64,000 nt of DNA from Pedococcus dokdonensis. GTDB taxonomy: Bacteria; Actinomycetota; Actinomycetes; Actinomycetales; Dermatophilaceae. The DNA is taken from the NCBI RefSeq assembly GCF_900104525.1, contig NZ_LT629711.1, positions 2,542,001 to 2,606,000 on the forward strand, in the 5' to 3' direction. The translations under genes were made by a program, and so were the position numbers. This document shows, piece by piece, positions 1-9,461 of the stretch. Below the pieces are notes generated by a model that was given only the letters and a program-made list of their open reading frames with translations, was not told the origin of the DNA and ran no database searches. How positions within the stretch are numbered: the stretch's first letter is position 1; each line of letters opens with the position of its first letter.

Positions 1-1033
1 CAGTGGAGAGGTCGTCGAAGTCCTCCCACGTCAGGTCGATCCCTGCCGCGGCGGCCATCGAGATGAGGTGCATCGTGTGGTTGGTCGACCCGCCGGTCGC
101 GAGCAGGGCGACGACGCCGTTGACGACCGCTTTCTCGTCGACGACGCGGCCGATGCCGTAGGGCGCGTCCGACGCCGCGACCTCGGCGACGCGCGCGGTC
201 GTCGCCGCCGTGAGCGCGTCGCGCAACGGGTCGTCGGGGTGGACGAACGCGGCCCCTGGCAGGTGCAGCCCCATGACGTCCATCAGCATCTGGTTGGAGT
301 TGGCGGTGCCGTAGAACGTGCAGGTGCCCGGCGAGTGGTAGGACGCGACCTCGCTCTCGAGCAGCTCGTCGCGACCCACCTCGCCCGCGGCATACGCCTT
401 GCGGGTCTCGGCCTTCTCGGCGTTGGAGCGGCCCGACGCCATCGGCCCGGCGGGCACCAGCGCGGTCGGCAGGTGGCCGAACGCGAGCGCCCCGGCCACC
501 AGGCCGGGCACGATCTTGTCGCAGACGCCGAGCATGAGGACGCCGTCGAAGACGTCGTGGCTGAGCGCGATCGCGGCCGACATCGCGATGACGTCGCGGC
601 TGAACAGGCTGAGCTCCATGCCGGCCCGGCCCTGCGTGATGCCGTCGCACATCGCCGGCACGCCGCCGGCCACCCGCGCCACGGCGCCGACCTCGCGGGC
701 GGTCGCCTTGATCTGCTGCGGGTAGTGCTCGAAGGGTGCGTGCGCGCTGAGCATGTCGTTGTAGGACGTGATGATGCCGAGGCTCACCCCGGTGTCGGCG
801 GCCATCGTCGCCCGGTCGCTGCCGCCGCACGCGGCGACGGCGTGGGCGAGGTTGGAGCAACCGAGGTCGGTGCGGGCCGGGCGCAGGCTGAGCTCGGAGG
901 CCGCCCGCGAGATGCGCTGCAGGTATGCCGCGCGGCTGGCCCGGCTGCGGTCGGTCACCCTCGCGGTGACGTCGGCCACGACCGGGTGCAGGGTCGGCGG
1001 GGTCGGGACGGCAGTGGTGTCGGTGGGCGCCAT
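1..1033 (-). CDS. edd: 6-phosphogluconate dehydratase (Entner-Doudoroff), C-terminus beyond window
   Basis: Dehydrates 6-phosphogluconate to 2-keto-3-deoxy-6-phosphogluconate, the first committed cytosolic step of the Entner-Doudoroff pathway. It belongs to the IlvD/Edd [4Fe-4S] dehydratase family. The 344 residues visible follow E. coli Edd closely: CSNLAHA near residue 55, [49 protein letters not shown], and [19 protein letters not shown] with STNHTMHL. The Edd-specific spacing separates it from IlvD. The cysteines in AMCDG and GVCDK are the expected cluster ligands. ATG at 1033 is preceded by GAGGAG at good spacing. The left window edge cuts the gene; roughly 260 further residues are expected from the family length. 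No eda is visible. Confidence 0.93.
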   Translation of the reverse strand, partial: MAPTDTTAVPTPPTLHPVVADVTARVTDRSRASRAAYLQRISRAASELSLRPARTDLGCSNLAHAVAACGGSDRATMAADTGVSLGIITSYNDMLSAHAPFEHYPQQIKATAREVGAVARVAGGVPAMCDGITQGRAGMELSLFSRDVIAMSAAIALSHDVFDGVLMLGVCDKIVPGLVAGALAFGHLPTALVPAGPMASGRSNAEKAETRKAYAAGEVGRDELLESEVASYHSPGTCTFYGTANSNQMLMDVMGLHLPGAAFVHPDDPLRDALTAATTARVAEVAASDAPYGIGRVVDEKAVVNGVVALLATGGSTNHTMHLISMAAAAGIDLTWEDFDDLST

Positions 1034-1186
1034 GCAGGCTCCTCGGATTCGGGCGGTCGGGACGGGGACCGCGCGAACGGCGACACTGACGCGCGCGTGT
1101 GACTCAGGCCACAAGTCTGGAGGCAGCTCGGTCGGTCCCTGCCGACCGTTCCGGGATACGGACGGGTAGCGTCCGCCGGCTCCCCC

Positions 1187-1238
1187 GAGTCCTTGCGGGA
1201 TCCGACGTGCCCTGGTCCGCCGGATCCCGCAAGGACTC
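1187..1238. repeat. 18-bp perfect inverted repeat between divergent genes
   Basis: The arms GAGTCCTTGCGGGATCCG (1187-1204) and its exact complement (1221-1238) are separated by 16 bases. It lies between the start of edd (minus) and the start of the psiE-like gene (plus), so it is not downstream of either gene and is unlikely to be an ordinary terminator. It could be a dispersed palindromic repeat or a regulatory structure. No second copy is seen in the window. Confidence 0.7.
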
Positions 1239-1276
1239 GTGCCGGGCGGGTGACGGATCGGCGCAGGTCAGACAGG

Positions 1277-1780
1277 ATGTCCGCCATGACGGACTGGATC
1301 GAGGACACCATCGAGCGGGTCGAGAACGTCGTCTACCTCGCCGTGGCGGTGATCCTCTTCGCGGTCGCCGCGGTCGTCATCGTCAAGACGGTCCTCACCT
1401 TCGGCGACCTGGGGAGCGGCAGCGTCACCGACGTGGCGGCCAACATCCTCGACCTGCTGCTGCTCGTCTTCATCGTGGTCGAGCTGCTCTTCGCGGTGCG
1501 GACCACGCTGGCGCGTCGCGAGCTCGTGGCCGAGCCGTTCCTGCTCGTCGGCATCATCGCCTCGATCAAGGAGATCGTCGTGCTGTCGGTGAAGGCACCC
1601 GACCTGGTGGGCAAGCCCGAGTTCGCCGACAACCTGCGGCTGATGGCCCTGCTCACCGGCACGATCATCCTGCTGGCGCTCTCGTCCTTCATGCTGCGGC
1701 GCAAGGAGCGCGAGCCGAGCGAGGGCACCAACTCCGGTCACGGCGCCGACGAGGAGGCCCAGACCTCCGGTTCGAGGTGA
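1277..1780 (+). CDS. PsiE-family (phosphate-starvation-inducible) membrane protein
   Basis: A 167-residue inner-membrane protein of unknown biochemical role that resembles the PsiE family (Pfam PF06146). It has an acidic N-terminus (TDWIEDTIERVENVV) and four hydrophobic segments, including VYLAVAVILFAVAAVVIV, ILDLLLLVFIVVELLFAV, the conserved LLVGIIASIKEIVVLSV and LMALLTGTIILLALSSFML, then a charged tail. ATG 1277 and ATG 1286 are both usable. AGGTCAGACAGG just upstream favours 1277. The frame stays open further upstream, but that part is low quality and crosses the 1187-1238 palindrome. The stop codon lies inside the left arm of the following hairpin. Confidence 0.75.
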   Translation: MSAMTDWIEDTIERVENVVYLAVAVILFAVAAVVIVKTVLTFGDLGSGSVTDVAANILDLLLLVFIVVELLFAVRTTLARRELVAEPFLLVGIIASIKEIVVLSVKAPDLVGKPEFADNLRLMALLTGTIILLALSSFMLRRKEREPSEGTNSGHGADEEAQTSGSR

Positions 1781-1819
1781 TATCCCTCCGGATTCCGGTG
1801 GGATATCACCTCGAACCGG
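1767..1819. terminator. Bidirectional terminator, 20-bp perfect stem
   Basis: Arm CCGGTTCGAGGTGATATCCC (1767-1786) is exactly complementary to 1800-1819, with a 13-base loop. It sits between the convergent psiE-like gene and pdxH. The psiE stop codon TGA (1778-1780) falls in the left arm, so translation would run into the hairpin. There is no long U-run on either side, as is common in high-GC actinobacteria. Confidence 0.75.
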
Positions 1820-1828
1820 GAAGCGGGG

Positions 1829-2509
1829 TCAGGGCTGGCGGCGGCTCAGGGTCCAGGCGTCGGCCTCGTCCAGCGGGCCCGGCGCGACGCGGCTGAAGAC
1901 CAGCCGGTCGTGCAGCCGGTTGCGCCGACCACCCCAGAACTCGACCTCGTCGCAGACCACCCGGTAGCCACCCCAGAAGTCGGGGACCGGCACGTCGGCG
2001 GGGTCGCCGTGGTCGGGGAACTGCGCGGCATACCTCGCGTAGGCGTCCTCGAGCCCCTGCCGCCCCTCGATCGGCTGGGACTGGCGCGACGCCCACGCCG
2101 AGATGCGCGAGGCCCACGGACGTGAGCCGAAGTAGCCGGCCACCTCGTCGCGGGAGAGCTGCTCGGCCACCCCCCGGAACCGGATCGCCCGGAACATCGC
2201 CGGCCAGGTGAGCGCGGCCGCGATGCCACCGGTCGCGGCGATCTCGAGCCCCTTGGTGGACTGGGTGCCCGTGACGAAGCCGGGGCCGTTCGCGTCGAAG
2301 AACCGCATCAGCACGGTCCGCACGTTCGGTCGGCCGGCCCCGTCGACGGTGGCGACCGAGATGGCGTACGGCTCGGGCACGTCGTCCTGCACCCGTGACC
2401 GCGCGACCGCGTCGTCGACCCACAGCCGCGCCTGCTCCCACGGCGTCGCGGCGACCTCCGCCTCGGAGATGCCCTCACCCGTGTAGTCCGTGCGCAGTAC
2501 GTCACTCAT
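1829..2509 (-). CDS. pdxH: Pyridoxamine 5'-phosphate oxidase
   Basis: FMN-dependent oxidase that converts pyridoxine or pyridoxamine 5'-phosphate to pyridoxal 5'-phosphate, used by the several PLP enzymes in this window (serC, gabT, a decarboxylase). The 226 residues match the family length. Visible hallmarks are PNVRTVLMRFFD, the FMN/substrate loop around SRPWASRISAWASRQSQP, and the C-terminal signature P-x-FWGGYRV followed by EFWGGRRNRLHDR. ATG 2509 follows a short gap downstream of a tandem-repeat tract. The gene ends 10 bases from the bidirectional hairpin. A monocistronic gene is likely. Confidence 0.93.
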   Translation of the reverse strand: MSDVLRTDYTGEGISEAEVAATPWEQARLWVDDAVARSRVQDDVPEPYAISVATVDGAGRPNVRTVLMRFFDANGPGFVTGTQSTKGLEIAATGGIAAALTWPAMFRAIRFRGVAEQLSRDEVAGYFGSRPWASRISAWASRQSQPIEGRQGLEDAYARYAAQFPDHGDPADVPVPDFWGGYRVVCDEVEFWGGRRNRLHDRLVFSRVAPGPLDEADAWTLSRRQP

Positions 2510-2535
2510 GGTCGAAGACTAGGCGTCCGAGGTTT

Positions 2536-2639
2536 CTGTTCTCCTGCTACGCCCGCTGCCTCTGATCTCCTGCTACGCCCGGAGTCACTGATCTCCTGCT
2601 GCGCCCGCTGCCTCTGATCTCCTGCTACGCCCGGAGTTA
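2536..2639. repeat. Four tandem 26-bp repeats in a divergent promoter region
   Basis: Units start at 2536, 2562, 2588 and 2614, each built on CTGATCTCCTGCTACGCCCG plus a variable hexamer (CTGCCT or GAGTCA/GAGTTA). Hexamers alternate, so the array can also be read as a 52-bp unit duplicated. It fills the gap between pdxH (minus) and the hypothetical gene at 2671 (plus). It could be a repeated protein-binding site or a slippage product. Confidence 0.85.
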
Positions 2640-2670
2640 GGGTGAAGGCCGGACCAGTCAGGGAGGCAGC

Positions 2671-3072
2671 ATGCCCAGCAGAGGCAAGGCAGTCGGCAAC
2701 CTCGTGAAGTGGGGCGTGAAGTACGGCCCGCACGTCGTCGTGCTGGCCCAGCAGGCCAAGGAGCCCGCGATGAAGGCGGCCCAGTCGGCGCTCGACCGGC
2801 AGAAGGCGAAGCGACGCGCGATCGAGCACGCGTCGACGGTGCGGGAGGGCACCGTCCTGAAGACGTTCGACCCGCGGGTCGATCATGGCGAGCCGGTGTG
2901 GGTGGTGTTCGCGGGTGACGACCCGATCGCCGCGCACCCGAGCACCACGACGCCGATCGCGGAGCTGATCGCCAACAGCGACCTGTCCACCCGGGTGCGG
3001 CCCGCCGACGTCCAGACCCCGGCCGCCCGGCTCAAGGAGCTGCCCCGACGCAGGATGAAGCGCACCCGGTGA
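2671..3072 (+). CDS. Conserved hypothetical basic protein
   Basis: 133 residues, not recognised. The N-terminus has a short hydrophobic stretch (WGVKYGPHVVVLAQQ) followed by a lysine/arginine-rich helix. The middle contains a compact beta-rich segment (GEPVWVVFAGDDPIAAHP), and the C-terminus ends with basic residues. Codon use is that of a genuine gene. ATG 2671 is preceded by a purine-rich GGGAGG. Its TGA stop overlaps the GTG start of the DUF2236 gene (GTGA at 3069-3072), so the two are almost certainly translationally coupled and may act together. Confidence 0.6.
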   Translation: MPSRGKAVGNLVKWGVKYGPHVVVLAQQAKEPAMKAAQSALDRQKAKRRAIEHASTVREGTVLKTFDPRVDHGEPVWVVFAGDDPIAAHPSTTTPIAELIANSDLSTRVRPADVQTPAARLKELPRRRMKRTR

Positions 3073-3974
3073 CCGCCCTCTCGCCGGTGACCGACGGCGC
3101 CCGCAAGCAGCTGGCGTCCGCGCTGCGCTCGCGGGTCGCCGGGAAGGACGCCCAGGTCAAGGCCGAGCGGATCTGGGGCGCCAAGGGTCCGCGCTGGTTC
3201 ACCCCAGACGACCCGATCTGGCGGGTGCACGCCGACGCGGCGATGTTCCCCGGCGGCATCCGGGCGCTGCTGCTGCAGTCGTTGCACCCGATGGCGATGG
3301 CCGGCGTCGCGGGCCACTCCGGCTACAAGGGCGACCCGTGGGGACGGCTCCAGCGCACCAGCGAGTTCCTCGCGACCACGACCTTCGGCACCATCGAGCA
3401 CGCCGAGGAGCAGATCGCCCGGGTGCGGTCGATCCACGAGCGGGTGCGCGGCAAGGCGGAGGACGGTCGCCCCTACTCCGCGAGCGACCCGCACCTGCTG
3501 GCCTGGGTGCACGCCACCGAGGCCGACAGCTTCCTCACCGCCTACCAGCGCTACGCAGTGCAGCCCCTCACCGACGCGGAGGCCGACCGTTACGTCGAGC
3601 AGAGCGGACTCGTGGCCGCGGCGCTCGGCGTGGTCGAGCCGCCCACCACGGTCGAGGCGCTGGCCGCGACCATCGACGCCTACCGGCCCGAGCTGCAGTC
3701 CACCGCCGCGGCGCGCGACGCGGCCCGATTCCTCCTCGTCCACCCACCGCTCCCCCTCGCTGCCAAGCCCGGGTATGCCGCGTTGGCGGCGGGCGCCGTG
3801 GCGATGCTCCCCCGGTGGGCCAGGCGGCCGTTGCGGCTGCCGTGGCTGCCCGTGACCGAGCGGCTGGTCGGCCGCCCGCTGGGGGGCGTGGCGACCTCGA
3901 CGGTGCGCTGGGCGATGGCCGACGCGACCGACGAGCGGCGCAAGGCTGCGCAACGGCACGGCACCGCGGTCTGA
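3069..3974 (+). CDS. DUF2236 / MpaB-type oxygenase-like protein
   Basis: 301 residues resembling the oxygenase MpaB / latex-clearing protein superfamily (DUF2236), whose members are haem-dependent oxygenases or uncharacterised actinobacterial proteins. The family blocks are present in order: IWRVHADAAMFPGGIRALLLQ, SLHPMAMAGVAGHSGYKGDP, WGRLQRTSEFLATTTFG, RSIHERVRGKAEDGRPYSASDP, HLLAWVHATEADSFLTAYQRY. The conserved histidines in LHP, GHS, SIHERV and WVHAT are candidate haem or metal ligands (family-based inference). No signal peptide is visible. It is coupled to the upstream small gene by a GTGA overlap. Substrate unknown. Confidence 0.8.
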   Translation: MTALSPVTDGARKQLASALRSRVAGKDAQVKAERIWGAKGPRWFTPDDPIWRVHADAAMFPGGIRALLLQSLHPMAMAGVAGHSGYKGDPWGRLQRTSEFLATTTFGTIEHAEEQIARVRSIHERVRGKAEDGRPYSASDPHLLAWVHATEADSFLTAYQRYAVQPLTDAEADRYVEQSGLVAAALGVVEPPTTVEALAATIDAYRPELQSTAAARDAARFLLVHPPLPLAAKPGYAALAAGAVAMLPRWARRPLRLPWLPVTERLVGRPLGGVATSTVRWAMADATDERRKAAQRHGTAV

Positions 3975-4004
3975 GCGTCCCGACCCACCAGCGGCCAGGA
4001 GCCT

Positions 4005-4070
4005 CGGCCAATCGCCCGGGATTCTCGCGCCCTCGCGGCGTTGGGCGCGGGCTAGTCGGGCAATGGGCCG
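4005..4070. terminator. Imperfect long hairpin between convergent genes
   Basis: The best-paired parts are CGCGCCC (4026-4032) with GGGCGCG (4043-4049), GCCCG (4014-4018) with CGGGC (4057-4061), and CGGCC (4005-4009) with GGCCG (4066-4070). The intervening bulges are mispaired. It lies between the DUF2236 gene and the MFS gene, which converge, so it is a probable bidirectional terminator. Confidence 0.5.
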
Positions 4071-4115
4071 GTTCCTTCAGCGCCAGCGCCAGTGCCAGCG
4101 AACAGCGGCGGCCGC

Positions 4116-5393
4116 TCAGGGCGTCGGGTGGTGGGCGTCGTAGCGCACGAACCCGGGTTGCAGCCGGGCGAGCACGACGATCGCGAGCACGCAGGCGAGA
4201 CCACCGACGACGGCGGTGCGCGCCTCGCCGATGCCGTGCGACAGGAAACCGCCGGCCATCTCCCCCAACCTGGGGCCGCCCGCCACGACGACGATGAAGA
4301 CGCCCTGCAGCCGGCCGCGCAGGTGGTCGGGGGTGGCGGACTGCAGGATCGTCGTGCGGAACACCGCGCTGACCGAGTCGGACGCACCGGCGACCGCCAT
4401 CGCGACGAGGCCGACCCACAGGGCGGCGCCACGCGACAGCGCCCCACCGGCCGCGAGCATCGCGGCACCGAACCCGGCGATCGCGAACCCCCAGCCCACG
4501 ATCGACACCAGGATCGCCAGGCCCTGCCGTCGCACGTGGCCGAGCTGACCCGAGAAGAACATCGCGAGGATCCCGCCCACCGCGGCCGCGGCGGACAGCG
4601 CGCCGACGGTCTTGGCGCCGCCGCCGAAGATCACCGCGCCCGCCGCCGGGAACAGCACCCGCGGCTGGGCGAGGAGCATGGCGCAGATGTCGGCGACGAA
4701 GGTCATGCGGACGTTGGGTCTGGTTGCCAGGAAAGCGAACCCGTCGAGCACCGACTTCAGACCGGGTCGGGTCGGCGCCGCGCCTTCCTCGCCGGGCTCG
4801 GGCGGCAACGAGGGCAGTTTCGCCAGGCCCCACAGTGCGGCGGTCGTGATGATCGCGTCGGTCGTGTACGCCGCCTTGAAGCCGCCCCAGTCGACCAGCA
4901 CGCCGGCCATCAGCGGGCCCACCGTCATCGAGGCGTTCATCGCGAAGACGGACAGCGCGTTGGCGGCGGGCAGCAGGTCGCGCTGGAGGATGCGCGGATA
5001 GATCGACGACCGCGCGGGCGACGACACGGCGAACGCGCCGTTCCACAACGCCACCAACGCATAGAGCACCCAGACGTGGGTGTTGCCGAGCCAGGCCTGG
5101 AGCGCGCAGAGGATGCTCGACACGAAGGCGATCGCCTGCGCGATCAGCCCGACCCTGCGCCGGTCGAAGTGGTCGACGAGCGCGCCGCCGTACAGACCCA
5201 TGAAGACCAGCGGCACCAGCGCGCACAACCCCACGATGCCCACCGCAGCCGTCGACCTGGTGATGTCGTAGACCTGCAGCCCGATGGCGACCACCGCGAG
5301 CTGGGAGCCGACGTTCGAGAGGGTGAACCCGACATACAGCCGCCGGTACGGCGCGTTCTCCCGCAACGGCGTCAGGTCGAGGAGCAACGGCAC
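4116..5393 (-). CDS. MFS transporter, EntS-like (MFS_3)
   Basis: About 425 residues with 12 predicted membrane segments, of the MFS_3/EntS exporter family that moves siderophores or drugs outward in exchange for protons. Visible features are the start motif APYRRLYVGFTLSNVGSQLAV, the loop GGALVDHFDRRRVGL after helix 2, SSPARSSIYPRILQRDLLPAANAL, and the duplicated C-half loop DHLRGRLQGVF. The frame is open to 5444, but that start would lie inside the 5425-5472 palindrome. GTG 5393 (VPLLLDLTPLRENAPYRR) gives the usual N-terminus. It is divergent from the NYN gene. Substrate not predictable. Confidence 0.8.
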   Translation of the reverse strand: MPLLLDLTPLRENAPYRRLYVGFTLSNVGSQLAVVAIGLQVYDITRSTAAVGIVGLCALVPLVFMGLYGGALVDHFDRRRVGLIAQAIAFVSSILCALQAWLGNTHVWVLYALVALWNGAFAVSSPARSSIYPRILQRDLLPAANALSVFAMNASMTVGPLMAGVLVDWGGFKAAYTTDAIITTAALWGLAKLPSLPPEPGEEGAAPTRPGLKSVLDGFAFLATRPNVRMTFVADICAMLLAQPRVLFPAAGAVIFGGGAKTVGALSAAAAVGGILAMFFSGQLGHVRRQGLAILVSIVGWGFAIAGFGAAMLAAGGALSRGAALWVGLVAMAVAGASDSVSAVFRTTILQSATPDHLRGRLQGVFIVVVAGGPRLGEMAGGFLSHGIGEARTAVVGGLACVLAIVVLARLQPGFVRYDAHHPTP

Positions 5394-5424
5394 GACGTCG
5401 ACTGTATGCCGCCCCCTCCCCACG

Positions 5425-5472
5425 GTCTTTGAAGGGTTCACCACGCCTGGGTGGGGTCAACCCTTCAAAGAC
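5425..5472. repeat. Dispersed palindrome, GTCTTTGA family, copy 1
   Basis: Arm GTCTTTGAAGGGTT (5425-5438) is exactly complementary to 5459-5472. A second short stem, CCAC with GTGG, lies inside. Related copies occur at 39407-39454 and 46742-46788. This copy lies between divergently transcribed genes (MFS and NYN), where a terminator has no obvious use. Confidence 0.8.
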
Positions 5473-5523
5473 TCAGGCGGGGCAGGCGCGACCGCGGCCC
5501 ACGGTGCCGTTAGCGTCGTGGCC

Positions 5524-6354
5524 ATGGACCCACGCCCCCGGATCGCCCTGCTCATCGACGCCGACAACTCCTCGGCCTCGAAGATCGACCTGATCCTCAA
5601 CGAGCTCAGCGCCTACGGCGAGACCAGCATCCGCCGCGCGTACGGCAACTGGACCAAGGCCGGGCTGAAGCCCTGGGCCGAGGTGCTCCACCCCCGCGCG
5701 ATCCGTCCGGTCCAGCAGTACGACTACAGCCGTGGCAAGAACGCCAGCGACATGGCGATGGTCGTCGACGCGATGGCGCTGCTCTACAACGACCACCCGG
5801 ACGCCTTCGGCATCGTGTCGTCCGACGCCGACTTCACCCCGCTGGTGATGCACCTGCGCGAGAAGGGCGCTGCCGTCTACGGGTTCGGCGAGCGCAAGAC
5901 CCCCGAGCCGTTCCGGTCGGCCTGCACCACGTTCCTCTTCCTGGACCAGCTCGCCGAGCCCGACGAGGAGGCGGCCGAGCCGGCCAGGGAACCTGCCCCG
6001 GGACCGGCCCCGGAACCGGTCAAGGGCCCGGTGAAGAAGGCAGCGAAGAAGACCGCGGCGAAGGCCACACCGAAGGCCGAAGCCAGCCCGGCCCGGCGCA
6101 GCACGGCCGAGCTCCGGCAGGACGGAGGGCTCGTCCGGCTGCTCCGCAACGCCGTCTCGAGGGCCGCCGACGACGACGGCTGGGCAAGCGTCGGCGCGGT
6201 CGGGAACAGCATCTCCAACCAGTCGTCGTTCGACTCGCGGAACCACGGCTACGCGTCACTCAGCAAGCTGATCAAGGCCACCGAGCTCTTCGAGGTCCGC
6301 ACCGAGGGCAATTCGATGTCCGTCCGCGACAAGCGGCAGGCCCGCAGGTCCTGA
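5524..6354 (+). CDS. NYN domain ribonuclease-like protein with C-terminal OST-HTH/LOTUS domain
   Basis: 276 residues. The N-terminal NYN (PIN-like, DUF88/LabA) domain covers about residues 1-140: LLIDADNSS with the first acidic metal ligand, YGNWTKAG, KNASDMAMVVDAMALLY, and IVSSDADFTPLVMHLREKG with the last acidic cluster. A Pro/Ala/Lys-rich linker follows, then a LOTUS/OST-HTH-like RNA-binding domain (LVRLLRNAVSRAADDDGWASV to LFEVR). The architecture predicts a metal-dependent RNase that recognises RNA. ATG 5524 is chosen because the open frame upstream runs through a palindrome and lacks NYN sequence. It converges on the pentapeptide gene. Confidence 0.85.
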   Translation: MDPRPRIALLIDADNSSASKIDLILNELSAYGETSIRRAYGNWTKAGLKPWAEVLHPRAIRPVQQYDYSRGKNASDMAMVVDAMALLYNDHPDAFGIVSSDADFTPLVMHLREKGAAVYGFGERKTPEPFRSACTTFLFLDQLAEPDEEAAEPAREPAPGPAPEPVKGPVKKAAKKTAAKATPKAEASPARRSTAELRQDGGLVRLLRNAVSRAADDDGWASVGAVGNSISNQSSFDSRNHGYASLSKLIKATELFEVRTEGNSMSVRDKRQARRS

Positions 6355-6399
6355 GGTCTGCGCGACGGGGACGGCCCCTGACCGGACCCGTGAGAAACG

Positions 6400-7011
6400 T
6401 CAGTCGGCGACCTTGAGGCCGAGCTCGTGGGCGAGCGCGGGGGCGAGGTCGATCAGCTGGAGTGCGGACACGGTCGCTCCTCGCAGCCCGGCGACACCCC
6501 GCGGCCCGGCGAGGTCGGCGCCGGTGAGGTCGACGTCCTTGAACGTGCCCCGTCCGAAGTCCGGCGACACCAGCCGGCAGCCCTCGAACGAGACGCGGGT
6601 GAGCTTCGCCTCGGCGAAGTCGGCCTCCACGAGCTGGCAGTCGACGAACTCCACGTCCACCAGCGTCGCCCCCCGGAAGTTGGCGAACTCGATCTTGCAC
6701 CCCTCGAACCGCACCCGCGCCAGCTCGGACCCGTAGAGCGCCACCGCCCCGAGCCGCGCCCCTTGCACGACGCAGTCGGCCCACGTTGACTCGGCCAGGT
6801 CGAGACCGGCGCCGTGCACGGCATACAGGTTCGTCTCGGAGAACCGGGCGCGAGACGCCTTGAGCTCACTGAGGTCGCACCCGCGGAAGGTGCACTCGAG
6901 GAACCGCGAGCCCCCGGCCGACCCGCCATCGAGGCCGTCGGCGAAGGCCTCTCCGTCGTAGTCCGTCTCAGGTCTCAGCTGGGGTCCGGGCACCGGTCCA
7001 TGGTGGCCCAT
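6400..7011 (-). CDS. Pentapeptide-repeat protein
   Basis: 203 residues. From about residue 40 to 170 the chain reads as pentapeptide repeats of the A(D/N)LXX type (CDLSE-LKASR-ARFSE-TNLYA, SELAR-VRFEG-CKIEF-ANFRG-ATLVD-VEFVD). These fold into a right-handed quadrilateral beta-helix. Known members include gyrase-protecting MfpA/Qnr proteins, but most have no known role, and nothing here assigns one. The start ATG 7011 (MGHHGPVPG) is the first credible start; a longer frame would overlap the leader of the divergent citrate synthase gene. Confidence 0.8.
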   Translation of the reverse strand: MGHHGPVPGPQLRPETDYDGEAFADGLDGGSAGGSRFLECTFRGCDLSELKASRARFSETNLYAVHGAGLDLAESTWADCVVQGARLGAVALYGSELARVRFEGCKIEFANFRGATLVDVEFVDCQLVEADFAEAKLTRVSFEGCRLVSPDFGRGTFKDVDLTGADLAGPRGVAGLRGATVSALQLIDLAPALAHELGLKVAD

Positions 7012-7102
7012 CGGGCGGACAGTGCAGAATGAACCCGCCAGTAGGTTTCCGGCCGCCCCACCGGGCGGCCCCCGACCATCCCCCAGTGCCGAGAGGACAC
7101 CG

Positions 7103-8200
7103 ATGTCCGACAGCGACTTCAAGCCGGGCCTCGAGGGCGTCATCGCCTTCGAGTCAGAGATCGCCGAACCCGACAAGGAAGGCGGTGCGCTCCGCTATCG
7201 GGGTGTCGACCTGAAGGACCTGGTCGGCAAGGTCAGCTTCGGGCAGGTCTGGGGACTTCTGGTCGACAACGAGTTCGACCCGGGCCTCCCGCCGGCCGAG
7301 CCGTTCCCGCTGCCGGTGCACACCGGCGACATCCGCGTCGACGCGCAGTCCGCGATCGCCCAGCTGGCGCCGCTCTGGGGTTTCAAGCCGCTGCTCGACA
7401 TCTCCCCCGAGCAGGCGCGTGACGACCTGGCCCGCGCGTCGGTGATGATCCTGTCGTTCATCGCCCAGTCCGCCCACGGCCAGCACAGCCCGATGGTGCC
7501 GCAGGCCCGCGTCGACGAGGGCAAGACGATCGTCGAGCGGTTCATGATCCGCTGGCGCGGCGAGCCCGACCCCAAGCACGTCGAGGCGATCGACTCCTAC
7601 TTCACCTCCGCGGCCGAGCACGGCATGAACGCCTCGACCTTCACCGCCCGCGTCATCGCCTCGACCGGCGCCGACGTCGCGGCCTGCCTGTCCGGCGCGA
7701 TCGGCGCGCTGTCGGGTCCGCTGCACGGCGGTGCCCCCTCGCGCGCACAGCACATGATCGAGGGTGTCGAGCGCACCGGTGACGCCCGCGCCTACGTCAA
7801 GGGCGTCCTCGACCGCGGCGAGCGCCTGATGGGCTTCGGCCACCGCGTCTACCGCGCCTACGACCCGCGCGCCGCTGTCCTGCGCGACACCTGCGAGCGG
7901 CTCGGTGCCCCGCGCTACCAGGTGGCGCTCGAGCTCGAGCAGGCCGCGCTCACCGAGCTGCGTGAGCGCCAGCCCGATCGCGTCCTCGAGACCAACGTCG
8001 ACTACTGGGCTGCCGTGCTGCTCGACTTCGCGCAGGTGCCGGGCGACATGATGACCCCGCTGTTCGTGTCGGCGCGCACCGCCGGCTGGTCGGCGCACGT
8101 CCTCGAGCAGAAGAAGACCGGCCGCCTGATCCGCCCGAGCTCGCGCTACATCGGCGAGGGCCCGCGTGGCCTCGACGCCGTGAAGGGCTACCAGGGCTGA
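7103..8200 (+). CDS. Citrate synthase (actinobacterial GltA2/CitA type)
   Basis: Condenses oxaloacetate and acetyl-CoA to citrate, entering the TCA cycle. 365 residues, typical of the shorter actinobacterial citrate synthase 2. The N-terminus reads FKPGLEGVIAFESEIAEPDKEGGALRYRGVD in two conserved parts. The catalytic region has the histidine in GPLHGGAP, the signature GFGHRVYRAYDPRA with the second histidine, and NVDYWAAVLLDFAQVP with the catalytic aspartate region. ATG 7103 follows GAGAGGA at 7 bases. The frame is open upstream to 7022, but that extension has no family match. Confidence 0.93.
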   Translation: MSDSDFKPGLEGVIAFESEIAEPDKEGGALRYRGVDLKDLVGKVSFGQVWGLLVDNEFDPGLPPAEPFPLPVHTGDIRVDAQSAIAQLAPLWGFKPLLDISPEQARDDLARASVMILSFIAQSAHGQHSPMVPQARVDEGKTIVERFMIRWRGEPDPKHVEAIDSYFTSAAEHGMNASTFTARVIASTGADVAACLSGAIGALSGPLHGGAPSRAQHMIEGVERTGDARAYVKGVLDRGERLMGFGHRVYRAYDPRAAVLRDTCERLGAPRYQVALELEQAALTELRERQPDRVLETNVDYWAAVLLDFAQVPGDMMTPLFVSARTAGWSAHVLEQKKTGRLIRPSSRYIGEGPRGLDAVKGYQG

Positions 8201-8219
8201 CGCCCGCGCACGACCGAGC

Positions 8220-8256
8220 GGTATGCCGCGTGGCTGGCTCAGCCCCGCGGCATACC
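8220..8256. terminator. GGTATGCCGCG-family palindrome after citrate synthase
   Basis: Stem GGTATGCCGCG (8220-8230) pairs exactly with 8246-8256. The loop contains a further GGCT/AGCC pairing. It lies 19 bases after the citrate synthase stop and before serC on the same strand, which fits a factor-independent terminator without a U-run. Related hairpins occur at 18256-18297 and 59820-59852. Confidence 0.7.
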
Positions 8257-8315
8257 TGGGCTGCCCGAGCGGTCCGGGTGGTGGACCTCACGTCCCACGC
8301 CTCGGGACGGGGTGA

Positions 8316-9449
<1,134 letters not shown>

Positions 9450-9461
9450 CCGCCCGCACCC

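Noticed and set aside
6400..7011. Pentapeptide protein as quinolone resistance (Qnr/MfpA) gene
   Set aside because: Repeat family alone does not show gyrase binding; no specific similarity that I can support.
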